From: DASSUW01 sp963730535
GTDB lineage: Bacteria; Actinomycetota; Thermoleophilia; Solirubrobacterales; Solirubrobacteraceae
DNA length: 64,000 bases
Direction: 5' to 3'
Assembly: GCA_963730535.1 (NCBI GenBank)
Contig: CAVSRU010000012.1
Coordinates: forward strand, 372,001 to 436,000
Made by a program: the position numbers and the translations under genes. How positions within the stretch are numbered: the first letter of the stretch is position 1; each line of letters starts with the position of its first letter. Below the pieces are notes generated by a model. The model was not told where the DNA came from, searched no databases, and saw nothing but the letters and a program-made list of their open reading frames with translations. Shown one piece after another: positions 23,947 through 31,957 of this stretch.

Positions 23947-25331
23947 CGCATGAGCCGCTCGCGGGCGCGAGCGATGGCCTGCTCCCGGGTCGTCACCTCG
24001 CCGGCGTAGCGGTCCTCCTCGAGCTCGGCCAGCAGCTCGCCGAGCCGCGGGCCCGGGCGGATGCCGAGCTCGCGCGCGAGGTCGTCGCCGCGCACGAGCG
24101 GCTCGCGCGGCGGCTCGGCCAGCGCGGCGACCAGCACCTCGCGCGCGAGCGCCAGATGGGCGTCGATGGCCTCCTCGGCGTTGCGGCCGCGGGTGGCGAG
24201 CCGGTCGGCGACCGTGAAGGCGGTGACATCCGCGCTGTAGGGTGCCGTGGCCCGCAGGTAGCGCCACAGCGTGCGGCGGTCGAGCGGCTGCTCGCGGACG
24301 AGGAAGCCGAGCCGGAGGTGGTGGAGCGTGAGCGCCGCGACGTAGTCGACGAGCCGCTGGGAGGCGCGCAGGCGCCGCAGGACGGCGCGGGCGAGGTCGG
24401 CGCCCGCGCTGTCGTGGCCGACGAACGTCACGCGGCCATCGGGCCGCACGCCGCGGGTCTGCGGCTTGGCGGCGTCGTGCAGGAGCGCCGCGAAACGCAT
24501 GGCGCCGCCGCGGGTGAGCTCGTCGGCCAGGGGCTCGGCGAGTAGCTCGGTGACGGCCGCGCCCGGCTCGCCGAGGCCGGCCGCCGCCGCGTCGCGCTCG
24601 AGCGCCGCGACGGCGTCGAGCACCTCGAGCGTGTGCTCGTGCACGTCGGCGTGGTGGAACTCGTTCTGCCGTACCCCGCGCAGGGCCGCGAGCTCCGGCA
24701 GCACCACGTCGGTCAGCCCGTGCGCGTCCATCAGCGCGAGCCCGTCGCGCGCCGCGTCGGCCGTGACGATCCGCTTGAGCTCGCCGAACACGCGCTCGGG
24801 GGCGACGCGCTCGATCCCGCGCGCGTGCGCCCGGACCGCGTCGGCTGTGCCGGCGTCGAGCGTGAGGCCGAGCTCGGTGACGAGGCGCACCGCCCGCAGC
24901 GTGCGCAGGGGGTCGTCGGCGAGCGCGGTCTCGGAGACCATCCGCACGCGCCGGGCCTCGAGGTCGGCGCGCCCCCCGTGCGGGTCGAGCAGCTCCCCGC
25001 CCTCGAGCGGCTCGGCCATCGCGTTGATCGTGAAGTCGCGCGCGGCGAGGTCGGCGGCGATGTCGCCGTCGCGCAGGGCCACGAGGTCGACGTGCCAGGC
25101 CTGGCCCGATCCCACGACCCGCCACGCGCCGAACGCGCCGGAGAGCTCGAACGCCGTTCCCCCCGCCGCCCGGGCGACCTCCCGCGCGACCTGGCGAGGA
25201 TCGCCCTCGAGCGCCACGTCGACGTCGTCGGTCGGCCGCCCGAGCAGGCGGTCGCGCACGGCCCCGCCGACCAGCCACGCCTCACGCCCGGCGAGCGCCT
25301 CCCGGGCCGCCTCGAGCGGCTCCGAGCTCAC
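23943..25331 (-). CDS. cca: CCA tRNA nucleotidyltransferase / poly(A) polymerase family, with HD domain
   Basis: This 462-residue class II nucleotidyltransferase has a head domain with AWLVGGAVRDRLLGRPTDDVD (GG and DxD metal site, about 19-39). The RRVRM and DPLRTLRAVRL motifs follow. A central HD domain has ALLHDAAKPQTRG and VGHDSAGADLA. It would add or repair the 3' CCA of tRNAs, or act as a poly(A) polymerase. The GTG start overlaps the alr stop by GTGA, so they are co-translated. The stop codon lies within a family C hairpin. Confidence 0.9.
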   Translation of the reverse strand: MSSEPLEAAREALAGREAWLVGGAVRDRLLGRPTDDVDVALEGDPRQVAREVARAAGGTAFELSGAFGAWRVVGSGQAWHVDLVALRDGDIAADLAARDFTINAMAEPLEGGELLDPHGGRADLEARRVRMVSETALADDPLRTLRAVRLVTELGLTLDAGTADAVRAHARGIERVAPERVFGELKRIVTADAARDGLALMDAHGLTDVVLPELAALRGVRQNEFHHADVHEHTLEVLDAVAALERDAAAAGLGEPGAAVTELLAEPLADELTRGGAMRFAALLHDAAKPQTRGVRPDGRVTFVGHDSAGADLARAVLRRLRASQRLVDYVAALTLHHLRLGFLVREQPLDRRTLWRYLRATAPYSADVTAFTVADRLATRGRNAEEAIDAHLALAREVLVAALAEPPREPLVRGDDLARELGIRPGPRLGELLAELEEDRYAGEVTTREQAIARARERLMR

Positions 25332-26413
25332 GCGTACTCCCGCGGGACCCGCGAGGAGATCCCGCAGGTGACCTCGTAGTTGATCGTGCCCAGCCGGGCG
25401 GCGACGTCCTCGGCCAGGATGCGCTCGCCGCCGCGGGCGCCGATCAGAACCGCCTCCGTGCCGGTCTCGACCGGCTCGTCCCCCAGGTCGACGGTGATGT
25501 TGTCCATCGAGACCGTCCCGACGAGCGGCACGCGACGACCGCCGACGAGCACGTCCGCGTTGTTGGTCAGCCCTCGCCGCACGCCGTCGCCGTACCCGAT
25601 CGGGATGGTGCCGATCCACGTCTCGCGCTCGGCCACGAAGCGGCGCCCGTACCCCGCGCTCTGCCCCGGCTCGGCGCGCTTCACGGCGGCCACGTAGCTC
25701 ACGAGCTCCAGCGCCGGCTCGAGGCCGTGGTCGGCGGGATCGCGGTGGAACGGGTCCATCCCGTAGATCGCGATCCCGCAGCGGACCATCCCGAAGCAAG
25801 CGCCGGGCTGGCGCAGGGCGGCCGCCGAGTTGGCCGCGTGCACCAGCACGCCGGGGTGGCGATCGGCGAGCGCCGCGGCCCATGGCCGGAACGCCGCGAG
25901 CTGCTCCTGCACGAACGCGTCGTCGTCGTCCGCCGTAGCGAAGTGGGTCATGGCGCCCGCCAGGCGCAGCCCGCCGGCCGCGGCCACGGCGGCGGCCACG
26001 CGGTCGGCCTGCGCCGGGTCGCGGGTACCGAGCCGCCCCATGCCGGTGTCGAGCTTCACGTGCACGGCGCCGCGGCCCCGTGCCGCGACGGCGGCCACGA
26101 AGTCCTCCTCCCAGGCGACGACGTCGGCATCCGCCGCCAGCGCGACGTCGAGCTCGGCCTCGGTCAGCGCCCCCATGACCAGCAGCGGCCCGTCGAGGCC
26201 GGCCGCCCGCAGCGCCTCCGCCTCGCCGGCGGTCGCGACGGCCAGCCAGCGCGCCCCGCCGGCCTGCGCGGCGCGCGCGGCCTGTGCCGCGCCGTGGCCG
26301 TAGCCATCGGCCTTGACGACCGCGCATAGGTCGGCGGGGGCGACCGTCGCGGCCAGGCGGGCGCAGTTGCGCTCGATGGCGCCCAGGTCGACCCAGGCGA
26401 GCGCCCGCCGCAC
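25328..26413 (-). CDS. alr: Alanine racemase
   Basis: This 361-residue fold-type III PLP enzyme has the PLP lysine at K34 in AVVKADGYGHG. The second-base tyrosine block reads QSAGYGRRF, and YGMDP and GTVSMDNITVD also match alanine racemase. It makes D-alanine for peptidoglycan. GTG 26413 is chosen because it gives the usual start MRRALAWVDLGAIERN; upstream in-frame codons fall in a palindromic element. It is first in an alr-cca operon. Confidence 0.95.
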   Translation of the reverse strand: MRRALAWVDLGAIERNCARLAATVAPADLCAVVKADGYGHGAAQAARAAQAGGARWLAVATAGEAEALRAAGLDGPLLVMGALTEAELDVALAADADVVAWEEDFVAAVAARGRGAVHVKLDTGMGRLGTRDPAQADRVAAAVAAAGGLRLAGAMTHFATADDDDAFVQEQLAAFRPWAAALADRHPGVLVHAANSAAALRQPGACFGMVRCGIAIYGMDPFHRDPADHGLEPALELVSYVAAVKRAEPGQSAGYGRRFVAERETWIGTIPIGYGDGVRRGLTNNADVLVGGRRVPLVGTVSMDNITVDLGDEPVETGTEAVLIGARGGERILAEDVAARLGTINYEVTCGISSRVPREYA

Positions 26414-26428
26414 GGGGCTAGGGGTTCG

Positions 26429-26576
26429 TTGAAGAATGATCGGTCCGCCTGATGCGGTGCAGCCGTGGATGCCTCGGGCCGCACGCGATAAGCGATGCGT
26501 GCCTCTGGCACATGAGCATCGCGGGTGGCGCGAGGCGCCGCGGATGTGCCGCATCAGGTGTACCGGGATTCTTCAA
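26429..26576. repeat. Intergenic inverted-repeat element, family B
   Basis: This 148-base dyad lies between alr and the CBS-domain gene. The left arm has TTGAAGAAT and CCTGATGCGGTGCA; the right arm has the complements TGTGCCGCATCAGG and ATTCTTCAA at the same spacing (about 32-base arms with a few mismatches). The inner part is GC-rich with smaller dyads. No coding frame is evident. Its end sequence differs from families A and C. Confidence 0.7.
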
Positions 26577-26583
26577 TGGGCCC

Positions 26584-27054
26584 CTACTCCTCGTCGTCGC
26601 TGGTCAGCGCGTCGAGCACGTCGACGCGCGTGACGACGCCGACGAGCCGGCCGTGCTCGACCACGGGCAGCCGGTTGTGCTTCCTGCGCGCGATCACCCG
26701 CGCGGCCTCGCGCACCGTCGCCGACGGCTCGATGGTCACCGGGTCGGGGGTCATCATGTCCTCGGCCGTGGACGCGAACGCCTTCCGCAGGCGCTCCTCG
26801 AAGTGCGAGATCGACTCGAGGAACACGACGCCGCCGAACAGCTGGACGTAGTGCGGGAGGTGCAGCTCCTCGTCCTCGCCCGCGATCACCAGGTCGGCCT
26901 CCGTGATGATGCCCACGCAGCGCCCGCCCTCGTTGACCACCGGCACCCCGGGAAGGTCGTGGTCGCGCAGCACGCTGATCACCTTCTCGACCGGGTCGGC
27001 GACCGTCACGACCGGCACGTCGGTCTCCATGATGTCCCGCACCGTCAGCGCCAT
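26584..27054 (-). CDS. Protein with a CBS-domain pair
   Basis: This 156-residue protein comprises two CBS motifs (about 7-58 and 97-150): VRDIMETDVPVVTVADPV and AEDMMTPDPVTIEPSATV. They are separated by a helical insert. Such pairs form an adenosine-nucleotide-binding sensor. With no attached enzyme its partner is unknown. TAGAGT lies eight bases before the ATG. It stands as a single gene after the family B repeat. Confidence 0.88.
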   Translation of the reverse strand: MALTVRDIMETDVPVVTVADPVEKVISVLRDHDLPGVPVVNEGGRCVGIITEADLVIAGEDEELHLPHYVQLFGGVVFLESISHFEERLRKAFASTAEDMMTPDPVTIEPSATVREAARVIARRKHNRLPVVEHGRLVGVVTRVDVLDALTSDDEE

Positions 27055-27062
27055 GGGCGCGG

Positions 27063-27068
27063 ACTCTA
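27063..27068 (-). promoter_or_regulatory. Putative -10 element TAGAGT
   Basis: TAGAGT ends eight bases before the CBS gene ATG. CTGACC 18 bases upstream of it could be a weak -35. The arrangement suggests a leaderless transcript. Confidence 0.4.
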
Positions 27069-27088
27069 TAGGCGGTATCGGGCGGTGG

Positions 27089-27334
27089 TCAGCCCGCGGC
27101 AGGCGCGTTGCGGCGCCACTCGGCGCGCGCCATCGCAGCGAAGATCAGCGACAGCGCGAACAGCACGCCGACGATGATCCATTCGAGCGAGCCGTCCCCG
27201 CCGTCGGGGTCGACTTTGAACACCGCCTCGATCCACTCCCGCGAGATCAGGGTCACCACGAACAGGACCGTCGTGAGCGTGGCCAGTCCCGCCTCGATCC
27301 AGAATCTCGCGCCCCGAGCCATCGTCGGCAGCAT
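27089..27334 (-). CDS. Small membrane protein with two helices
   Basis: This protein of about 81 residues has hydrophobic segments WIEAGLATLTTVLFVVTLI and WIIVGVLFALSLIFAAMA. A DPDGGDGS loop separates them and the tail is basic. No family was recognised. The start is uncertain: ATG 27334 is used, ATG 27322 is also possible, and a TTG overlapping the nnr stop would add eight residues. It is probably the last gene of the acpS-nnr operon. Confidence 0.65.
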   Translation of the reverse strand: MLPTMARGARFWIEAGLATLTTVLFVVTLISREWIEAVFKVDPDGGDGSLEWIIVGVLFALSLIFAAMARAEWRRNAPAAG

Positions 27335-27354
27335 CGCCGCCCGTCGGCTCCGCG

Positions 27355-28887
27355 TCAAGGGCCGACCGCTGATCGGCGGTGAAGGGCGGCGGGGAGCGCG
27401 GCCACGACGTCCGACGCGATGACGGCGTCCGGCCCGTGCGGCTCGGCGGCGAGCTGACCGGCGCGGAGGTGGAGGAAGACCGCGGCGCAGGTGGCGGTGA
27501 ACGGGTCGAGCGGCTTGGCGAGCATCGCGGCGGTGACGCCGGAGAGCACGTCGCCGGTGCCGGCCGTGGCCAGGGCCGGGGCGCCGCCGGGTGAGATCAC
27601 GATCCTGCCGCCGGGCTCCACGATCAGCGTGTCGTCGCCCTTGAGCACGACGATCGCCCGCGCGTGCTCGGCGGCGGCGCGCGCGTGGGCGAGCCGCCGG
27701 CGGCCGATCTCGGCCGACTCGACGCCGAGCAGCCTGCCGAGCTCTCCGGCGTGCGGCGTGAGCACCGCCGGCGCGCTGCGGCCCGGCAGCTCGCCCGGGA
27801 AGCCCTCGGCCACCGCATTGAGGCCGTCAGCGTCGAGCACCAGCGGCGTCTCGATCCGCGCAGTCATCTCCCGCGCGAACGCCTCCGCGCCGTCCGTTCG
27901 GCCGAGCCCGGGCCCCAGGACGGCGGCGCCGGCCCGGCGCAGCCGCTCGAGCGCCGGCTCCACGGCCGCCGGCGTGAGCGCGCCGTCGTCCTCCGGCAGC
28001 CGCGCGGTCATCGCCTCGAGCAGCCGCACCGAGAACGCCAGCTCGAGCGAAGCGGGCGCCGCCACGGTCACGTAGCCCGCCCCGGCCCGCGTGGCGGCCA
28101 TGGCGGCCATCGTCGGGGCGCCCGTGAGGCCGGACGAGCCGCCGATGACCACGACCGTTCCCGACGAGAACTTGGTCGATGCGGCCTCGCGGCTCGGCAC
28201 CTCTCCCAGCACGGCGGCGGTCAGGAGGCCCGCGGTGGGCGCGGCGGGCGCACCCGGCGGGATCCCGATGTCGACGACCGAGACCTCGCCGGCGTGTGCC
28301 TTGCCGGGGTTGACCCAGAGGCCGACCTTCGCCGCGTGGAACGTCGCGGTGGCGGCCGCGCGGACGGCCGGCCCGGCCACCTCGCCGGTCGACGCGTCGA
28401 CTCCCGAGGGCACGTCGGCGGCCACCACCGGGGCGCCCGCCGCCGTCATCGCCTCGATCGCCGCGGCGGCCTCGTCGCGCGGAGCGCCGGTGCTGCCGGT
28501 GCCGAGTACCGCGTCGACCACCACGGTCGCCCCCTCCAGGCGCCGCGCCTCGAACGGCTCGGGCGGCGCCCCGGGCAGCCGGCGCAGCTGCTCGGCGGCG
28601 TCGCCGCGCAGCGACTCGGGCGGCGACACCGCGAGCACGTCGACGTCGCGGCCGGCCTCGCGCAGGAGCCTCGCGGCCACCAGTCCGTCGCCGCCGTTGT
28701 TGCCCTTGCCGCAGACGATCGCGATCCGCCCGCCGCGCGCCTGCCGCGCGATGACGGCGGCCAGCCCCTCCCCCGCCCGCTCCATCAACTCGAGCGACGG
28801 GATGCCGCGCTCCTCGATCGCCCAGCGGTCGGTGGCGCGCATCCCCTCCGCGTCGAACAGCGGCTCGAGCCAGGCCGGGAGCGTCAT
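27355..28887 (-). CDS. nnr: Bifunctional NAD(P)HX epimerase / ADP-dependent dehydratase
   Basis: This 510-residue protein has two parts. The N-terminal YjeF epimerase domain (about 1-215) has CGKGNNGGDGLVAARLL and DAVLGTGSTG. The C-terminal ribokinase-like dehydratase domain (about 230-505) has GPGLGRTDG, LDADGLNAV, LTPHAGELGRL and the GTGDVLSG active-site block. Together they repair hydrated NADH and NADPH. Its ATG overlaps the acpS stop by four bases, a common pairing of acpS and nnr. Confidence 0.95.
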   Translation of the reverse strand: MTLPAWLEPLFDAEGMRATDRWAIEERGIPSLELMERAGEGLAAVIARQARGGRIAIVCGKGNNGGDGLVAARLLREAGRDVDVLAVSPPESLRGDAAEQLRRLPGAPPEPFEARRLEGATVVVDAVLGTGSTGAPRDEAAAAIEAMTAAGAPVVAADVPSGVDASTGEVAGPAVRAAATATFHAAKVGLWVNPGKAHAGEVSVVDIGIPPGAPAAPTAGLLTAAVLGEVPSREAASTKFSSGTVVVIGGSSGLTGAPTMAAMAATRAGAGYVTVAAPASLELAFSVRLLEAMTARLPEDDGALTPAAVEPALERLRRAGAAVLGPGLGRTDGAEAFAREMTARIETPLVLDADGLNAVAEGFPGELPGRSAPAVLTPHAGELGRLLGVESAEIGRRRLAHARAAAEHARAIVVLKGDDTLIVEPGGRIVISPGGAPALATAGTGDVLSGVTAAMLAKPLDPFTATCAAVFLHLRAGQLAAEPHGPDAVIASDVVAALPAALHRRSAVGP

Positions 28888-29234
28888 CCGGCCACCGCGA
28901 CGGCGCCGGCCATGCCCCGCGTATGCGTCAAAGACACCGTGACCTGCACCCCAAGCTGCTCGGCGCGCTCGGCCGCGCGCCCGCTCAGGCGGATCACCGG
29001 CGGCCCACCGCCCCCGACGATCTCGACGTCATGCGGGTCCCAGCTCTCCAGCGAAAGCGCCTTGACGACCGCCTCCTTGGCGCAGAAACGGGCCGCGAGC
29101 TGCATCGCGGGGCGCCCGCAGCCGGCGGCGTAGGCGAGCTCGCCCTCGGTGAACAGCCGGCCTGCCAGCCGCGGCCGCCGCGCCAGCGCGCGCTCGAGCC
29201 GCTCGATCTCCAGCAGGTCGATCCCCACGTTCAT
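28884..29234 (-). CDS. acpS: Holo-[acyl-carrier-protein] synthase
   Basis: This 116-residue phosphopantetheinyl transferase has the two AcpS motifs MNVGIDLLEIERL (Asp for Mg) and RFCAKEAVVKAL (Glu/Lys). It transfers 4'-phosphopantetheine from CoA to apo-ACP for fatty acid synthesis. The ATG at 29234 gives the standard length; upstream in-frame codons are not conserved. TAGAGT lies 11 bases upstream. It heads the acpS-nnr unit. Confidence 0.93.
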   Translation of the reverse strand: MNVGIDLLEIERLERALARRPRLAGRLFTEGELAYAAGCGRPAMQLAARFCAKEAVVKALSLESWDPHDVEIVGGGGPPVIRLSGRAAERAEQLGVQVTVSLTHTRGMAGAVAVAG

Positions 29235-29245
29235 CGGCGACCGCG

Positions 29246-29251
29246 ACTCTA
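29246..29251 (-). promoter_or_regulatory. Putative -10 element TAGAGT before acpS
   Basis: TAGAGT ends 11 bases before the acpS ATG, a slightly longer spacing than at the other candidate leaderless genes. Confidence 0.35.
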
Positions 29252-29323
29252 GCCTGCGTTCCCCGGGATTCCAGGCGAAGGCCGCGTACCCGCCAGATTC
29301 TCGTGTCTGTGTCGTTATCGCCC

Positions 29324-29346
29324 TTGACGGATCACCCATCGATCAA
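29324..29346. promoter_or_regulatory. Imperfect dyad, possible operator
   Basis: TTGA..GATCACCCATC..TCAA is a 23-base imperfect palindrome (TTGA and GAT half-sites mirrored by ATC and TCAA) between acpS and the histidine kinase gene. It could be a regulator site, but half-site matches are short and its significance is uncertain. Confidence 0.25.
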
Positions 29347-29564
29347 GGATGCTGAAGTGGCGCAACGGACGAGTGTCGTATGTGGCGGAGCAGACGCTCC
29401 TGCGATGCTTGCGCTGTCGGAACGGACGTTCGGCGACGACCCCTCGGAGGTTCGAAGTAGGCATGACGCCATCGGAACGAAGTGCGCAGTCGGCGGTGAC
29501 GCTGCGCGGAGACCCGCTGCGCTCCGGACGGCGACCCCGGACACGGACAGGGAGGTCCGAGGTA

Positions 29565-30287
29565 ATGCTGGAGCTTGAAGCGGAGCGACTCTCGGCCCGG
29601 GTCGAGGAACTCGAGCGCGAGAAGGCGGCGCTCGAGGCGTTCGCGGCGGTCGCCGCGCACGAGCTCGTCGAGCCGCTGGTCATGACGGAGGCCTACGTGG
29701 CGATCGTCACCGACCGGCTCGACGCCGACGTGCACGCGGACTCGCGGCGCGACCTCGCCACGATCAGCCGCGCCGCCTCGCGGATGCGGCTGCTCCTGGA
29801 GGCGATCCTGCACGACGCGCGCTCGACCGAGCGCCGGCACGTGCTGCGGCCGGTCGACCTCGATGCCGTCGTCGCCGAGTGCGTCGAGCTTCTCGGCCCC
29901 GAGATCCGGCAGCGCGCGGCGCGCATCCAGGTCGGCGCCCTGCCGACGGTCCAGGGGGACGAGGCCCTGGTCAGCGGCCTGATGGCGAACCTGCTCATCA
30001 ACGCGCTCAAGTTCAGCCCTCGCCACGACGCCACGATCGCGCTCGGCGCCGCGCTCGAGGGCCACGTCTGGAAGGTCTGGGTCGAGAGCGACGGCCCCAC
30101 GATCGCCCCCGAGGACCGCGCCCGCATCTTCGAGCCCTACCAGCGCGGGCACGGCGAGCGCCGCACCCGCGGCGCCGGCCTGGGCCTGACGATCTGCCGC
30201 AACATCGTCGAGCGGCACGGCGGCCACATCGGCGTCGTCCCGGGCGACGCCGGCGGCAACCGGTTCTACTTCACGATCCCGGTCTGA
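29565..30287 (+). CDS. Soluble sensor histidine kinase
   Basis: This 240-residue protein has an N-terminal coiled coil (about 1-25) and a HisKA domain with the phospho-His block FAAVAAHELVEPL (His about 34; Glu-Leu-Val instead of the usual Asp-Leu-Arg). The HATPase domain has NLLINALKFSP (N-box), ESDGPTI and GAGLGLTICRNIVERHGG. No membrane segment or input domain is present. ATG 29565 has GAGG close upstream; ATG 29463 would add a low-complexity basic stretch. It converges with the response-regulator gene seven bases away, so they may form a pair. Confidence 0.85.
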   Translation: MLELEAERLSARVEELEREKAALEAFAAVAAHELVEPLVMTEAYVAIVTDRLDADVHADSRRDLATISRAASRMRLLLEAILHDARSTERRHVLRPVDLDAVVAECVELLGPEIRQRAARIQVGALPTVQGDEALVSGLMANLLINALKFSPRHDATIALGAALEGHVWKVWVESDGPTIAPEDRARIFEPYQRGHGERRTRGAGLGLTICRNIVERHGGHIGVVPGDAGGNRFYFTIPV

Positions 30288-30293
30288 CCGCGA

Positions 30294-30965
30294 TCAGCTG
30301 GAGCTGCGGAGGCGCTCGGCCTCCGAGACCGCCTGGTCGCGCGAGTTGACGCCGAGCTTGCGGTAGATGCTCTTGACGTGGGACCGCACGGTCTCCGTCG
30401 AGAGGAACAGCTCGGTGGCCATCTGGTCGGTGCTGTGGCCGTCGCACAGGAGGTCGAGGACCTCCCACTCCCGCGCCGTGAGCGAGCTGCGCACCGGGCG
30501 CAGGCCGTTGGTCGTGGGGCGCGTCGGCGCGCGGCGCAGCTGCTGGATCAGGAGCGTGCCCATCGTGCGGGAGATCGCGGCCTCGCCCGCCGCGGCGCCC
30601 TTGAGCGCGCGCGGCAGCGCCTCGATGTCGACGTCCTTGTTGAGATAGCCGGACGCGCCGGCCTGAAGCCCGGCGAGGCCGATCTCCTCGTCGGCCCCGG
30701 TCAGCAGGATCACGAGCTGGTCGGGCCGCTCGCTGAGGATCCGGCGCGTGGCGCTGATCCCGTCGAGCTCGGGCATCACGACGTCCATGAGCACGGCGTC
30801 GGGGCTGTAGTACTGGGTCAGCTCGACGGCCTCGCGGCCGTTGCGCGCCTCCGCGACGACCACGAAGCCTGCATCCTGCAGAGCGCTCCGGATCATCCTG
30901 CGCGCGAGCGGATCGTCGTCCGCGACGATCACTCGGAAGGCTTCCATGTCGTCCGATCTGTTCAT
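30294..30965 (-). CDS. NarL/FixJ-type response regulator
   Basis: This 223-residue protein has an N-terminal receiver with the acidic pocket VADDDPLA (about 14-21), phospho-Asp in AVLMDVVMPELDG and Lys in GYLNKDV. The C-terminal LuxR-type HTH has SSLTAREWEVLDLLCDG and TETVRSHVKSIYRKLGVNSR. The receiver is complete, unlike those in the neighbouring operon. It is probably phosphorylated by the adjacent kinase; this is inferred from position. Start ATG 30947 (MEAFRV) is a shorter alternative. Confidence 0.9.
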   Translation of the reverse strand: MNRSDDMEAFRVIVADDDPLARRMIRSALQDAGFVVVAEARNGREAVELTQYYSPDAVLMDVVMPELDGISATRRILSERPDQLVILLTGADEEIGLAGLQAGASGYLNKDVDIEALPRALKGAAAGEAAISRTMGTLLIQQLRRAPTRPTTNGLRPVRSSLTAREWEVLDLLCDGHSTDQMATELFLSTETVRSHVKSIYRKLGVNSRDQAVSEAERLRSSS

Positions 30966-31233
30966 CTGTCGTCCATGAGTTCTGAATCCGCAGGCGAGCC
31001 GGAACTTCGCACGATAACCCGTACCCGCCCGTCTGCCTAGGTATCGGCGCTCGGATTGGCGTCCATGAGTTGGCCGTTTCAGTCTAGGCCGGCGTGAAGC
31101 TCACCTTGCGGGGGATGCGCAGGTGAGATTTCTCCCCTGGACGTCCGTCTAGGGCCCATCCCCTGCAAGGTTGAGTATTGCCCTCAGGCGGAGCCCGAAC
31201 TTCCCCTGTTCGATCGGGTGGTGGCGACACAGA

Positions 31234-31542
31234 GTGGAGGGCGTGCCGTCAGAAGGATTCGACACCGCCATCCGCCTCAGCGATCTCCGCAACGTCCACG
31301 CCTCCGGCGCGACGCTGCAGAACCTGCTGAGCGCCCTCAGCGCCAAGATCGACGCCTGCTCGCGGCTGAAGGTCTTCGAGTACGAGGCCGGCAGCGAGGG
31401 CTACGTCCAGTGCGCCGCCGCCTTCCGCTCGCTCGCCGAAGCTGAGCGCCAGTCATTCCACACCCTGCTGGCCTGCCTGCGGGAGCACCTCGACGAGGTG
31501 CCGCCGCTGCCGGCCGAGACCGCACAAGGAGGTCAAGGATGA
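31234..31542 (+). CDS. Small predicted helical protein, first gene of the atypical receiver/sigma operon
   Basis: This protein of about 102 residues is almost entirely helical (LQNLLSALSAKIDACSRLKVFEYEAGSEGYVQCAAAFRSLAEAERQSFHTLLACLREHL). The E-Y-E and A-E-A-E-R residues recall ferritin-like bundles, but no full metal motif is seen. It is not recognised. GTG 31234 is chosen, with GTG 31243 an alternative. The start region is weak, but the TGA overlaps the next gene's ATG by four bases, supporting a coding role. Confidence 0.6.
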   Translation: MEGVPSEGFDTAIRLSDLRNVHASGATLQNLLSALSAKIDACSRLKVFEYEAGSEGYVQCAAAFRSLAEAERQSFHTLLACLREHLDEVPPLPAETAQGGQG

Positions 31543-31946
31543 CCCGAGTCATCGTCATCGCCGACGGCGGGCCGACGCTGGAGGTCCTCACGCGGACCCT
31601 GCACGGCCTTAAGGGCGTCGACATCGTCCGCCACCTGGGCGGGCGCCCACCCGCCGCGCTCATGCAGCGCCTCCAGCCGGATCTCGTCTTCATCGACGAG
31701 CTGATCTCGCCGGATGCGTGCCTGCTGGCCGTCTCCCGCTCCCGCGCCGCCGTGCCGGGGGCCGCGATCGTCGTCCGGGCCGCTCACCCAGAGGCGGGCT
31801 GGCTGGCGGACGCCCTGGAGGCCGGCGCCGACGCCGTCCTGCCGGCCGTCGCCGACGCTCGCACGCTCGAGCTGGTGCTCGACGAGGTGCTCACCGCCTC
31901 CCGCCCACTTCCGCTTCAGACCACCGATCCGCTCCTGGCGGCGTGA
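31539..31946 (+). CDS. Stand-alone atypical receiver-like protein
   Basis: This 135-residue single domain has receiver-like alternation of strands and helices. The first strand reads VIVIADGGP (only one acidic residue at the metal pocket), and a possible phospho-Asp lies in LVFIDELI. The conserved Thr and Lys are absent (VVRAAHP, AVLPAVA). It would not be phosphorylated in the usual way. It overlaps the upstream gene by ATGA and precedes the LuxR-type regulator by 11 bases. Function is unknown; it could sequester a partner. Confidence 0.65.
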   Translation: MTRVIVIADGGPTLEVLTRTLHGLKGVDIVRHLGGRPPAALMQRLQPDLVFIDELISPDACLLAVSRSRAAVPGAAIVVRAAHPEAGWLADALEAGADAVLPAVADARTLELVLDEVLTASRPLPLQTTDPLLAA

Positions 31947-31957
31947 GGAGACAACCG

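Larger units (their letters stand above)
29235..29564. other. 330-base region between acpS and the histidine kinase gene
   Basis: No convincing gene is present. The acpS -10-like TAGAGT lies at one edge (29246-29251). A dyad-symmetric sequence is at 29324-29346. An in-frame ATG at 29463 could extend the kinase by 34 unconserved residues, and another at 29349 by 72. The rest shows no repeat or RNA-gene pattern that I recognise. Confidence 0.5.
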
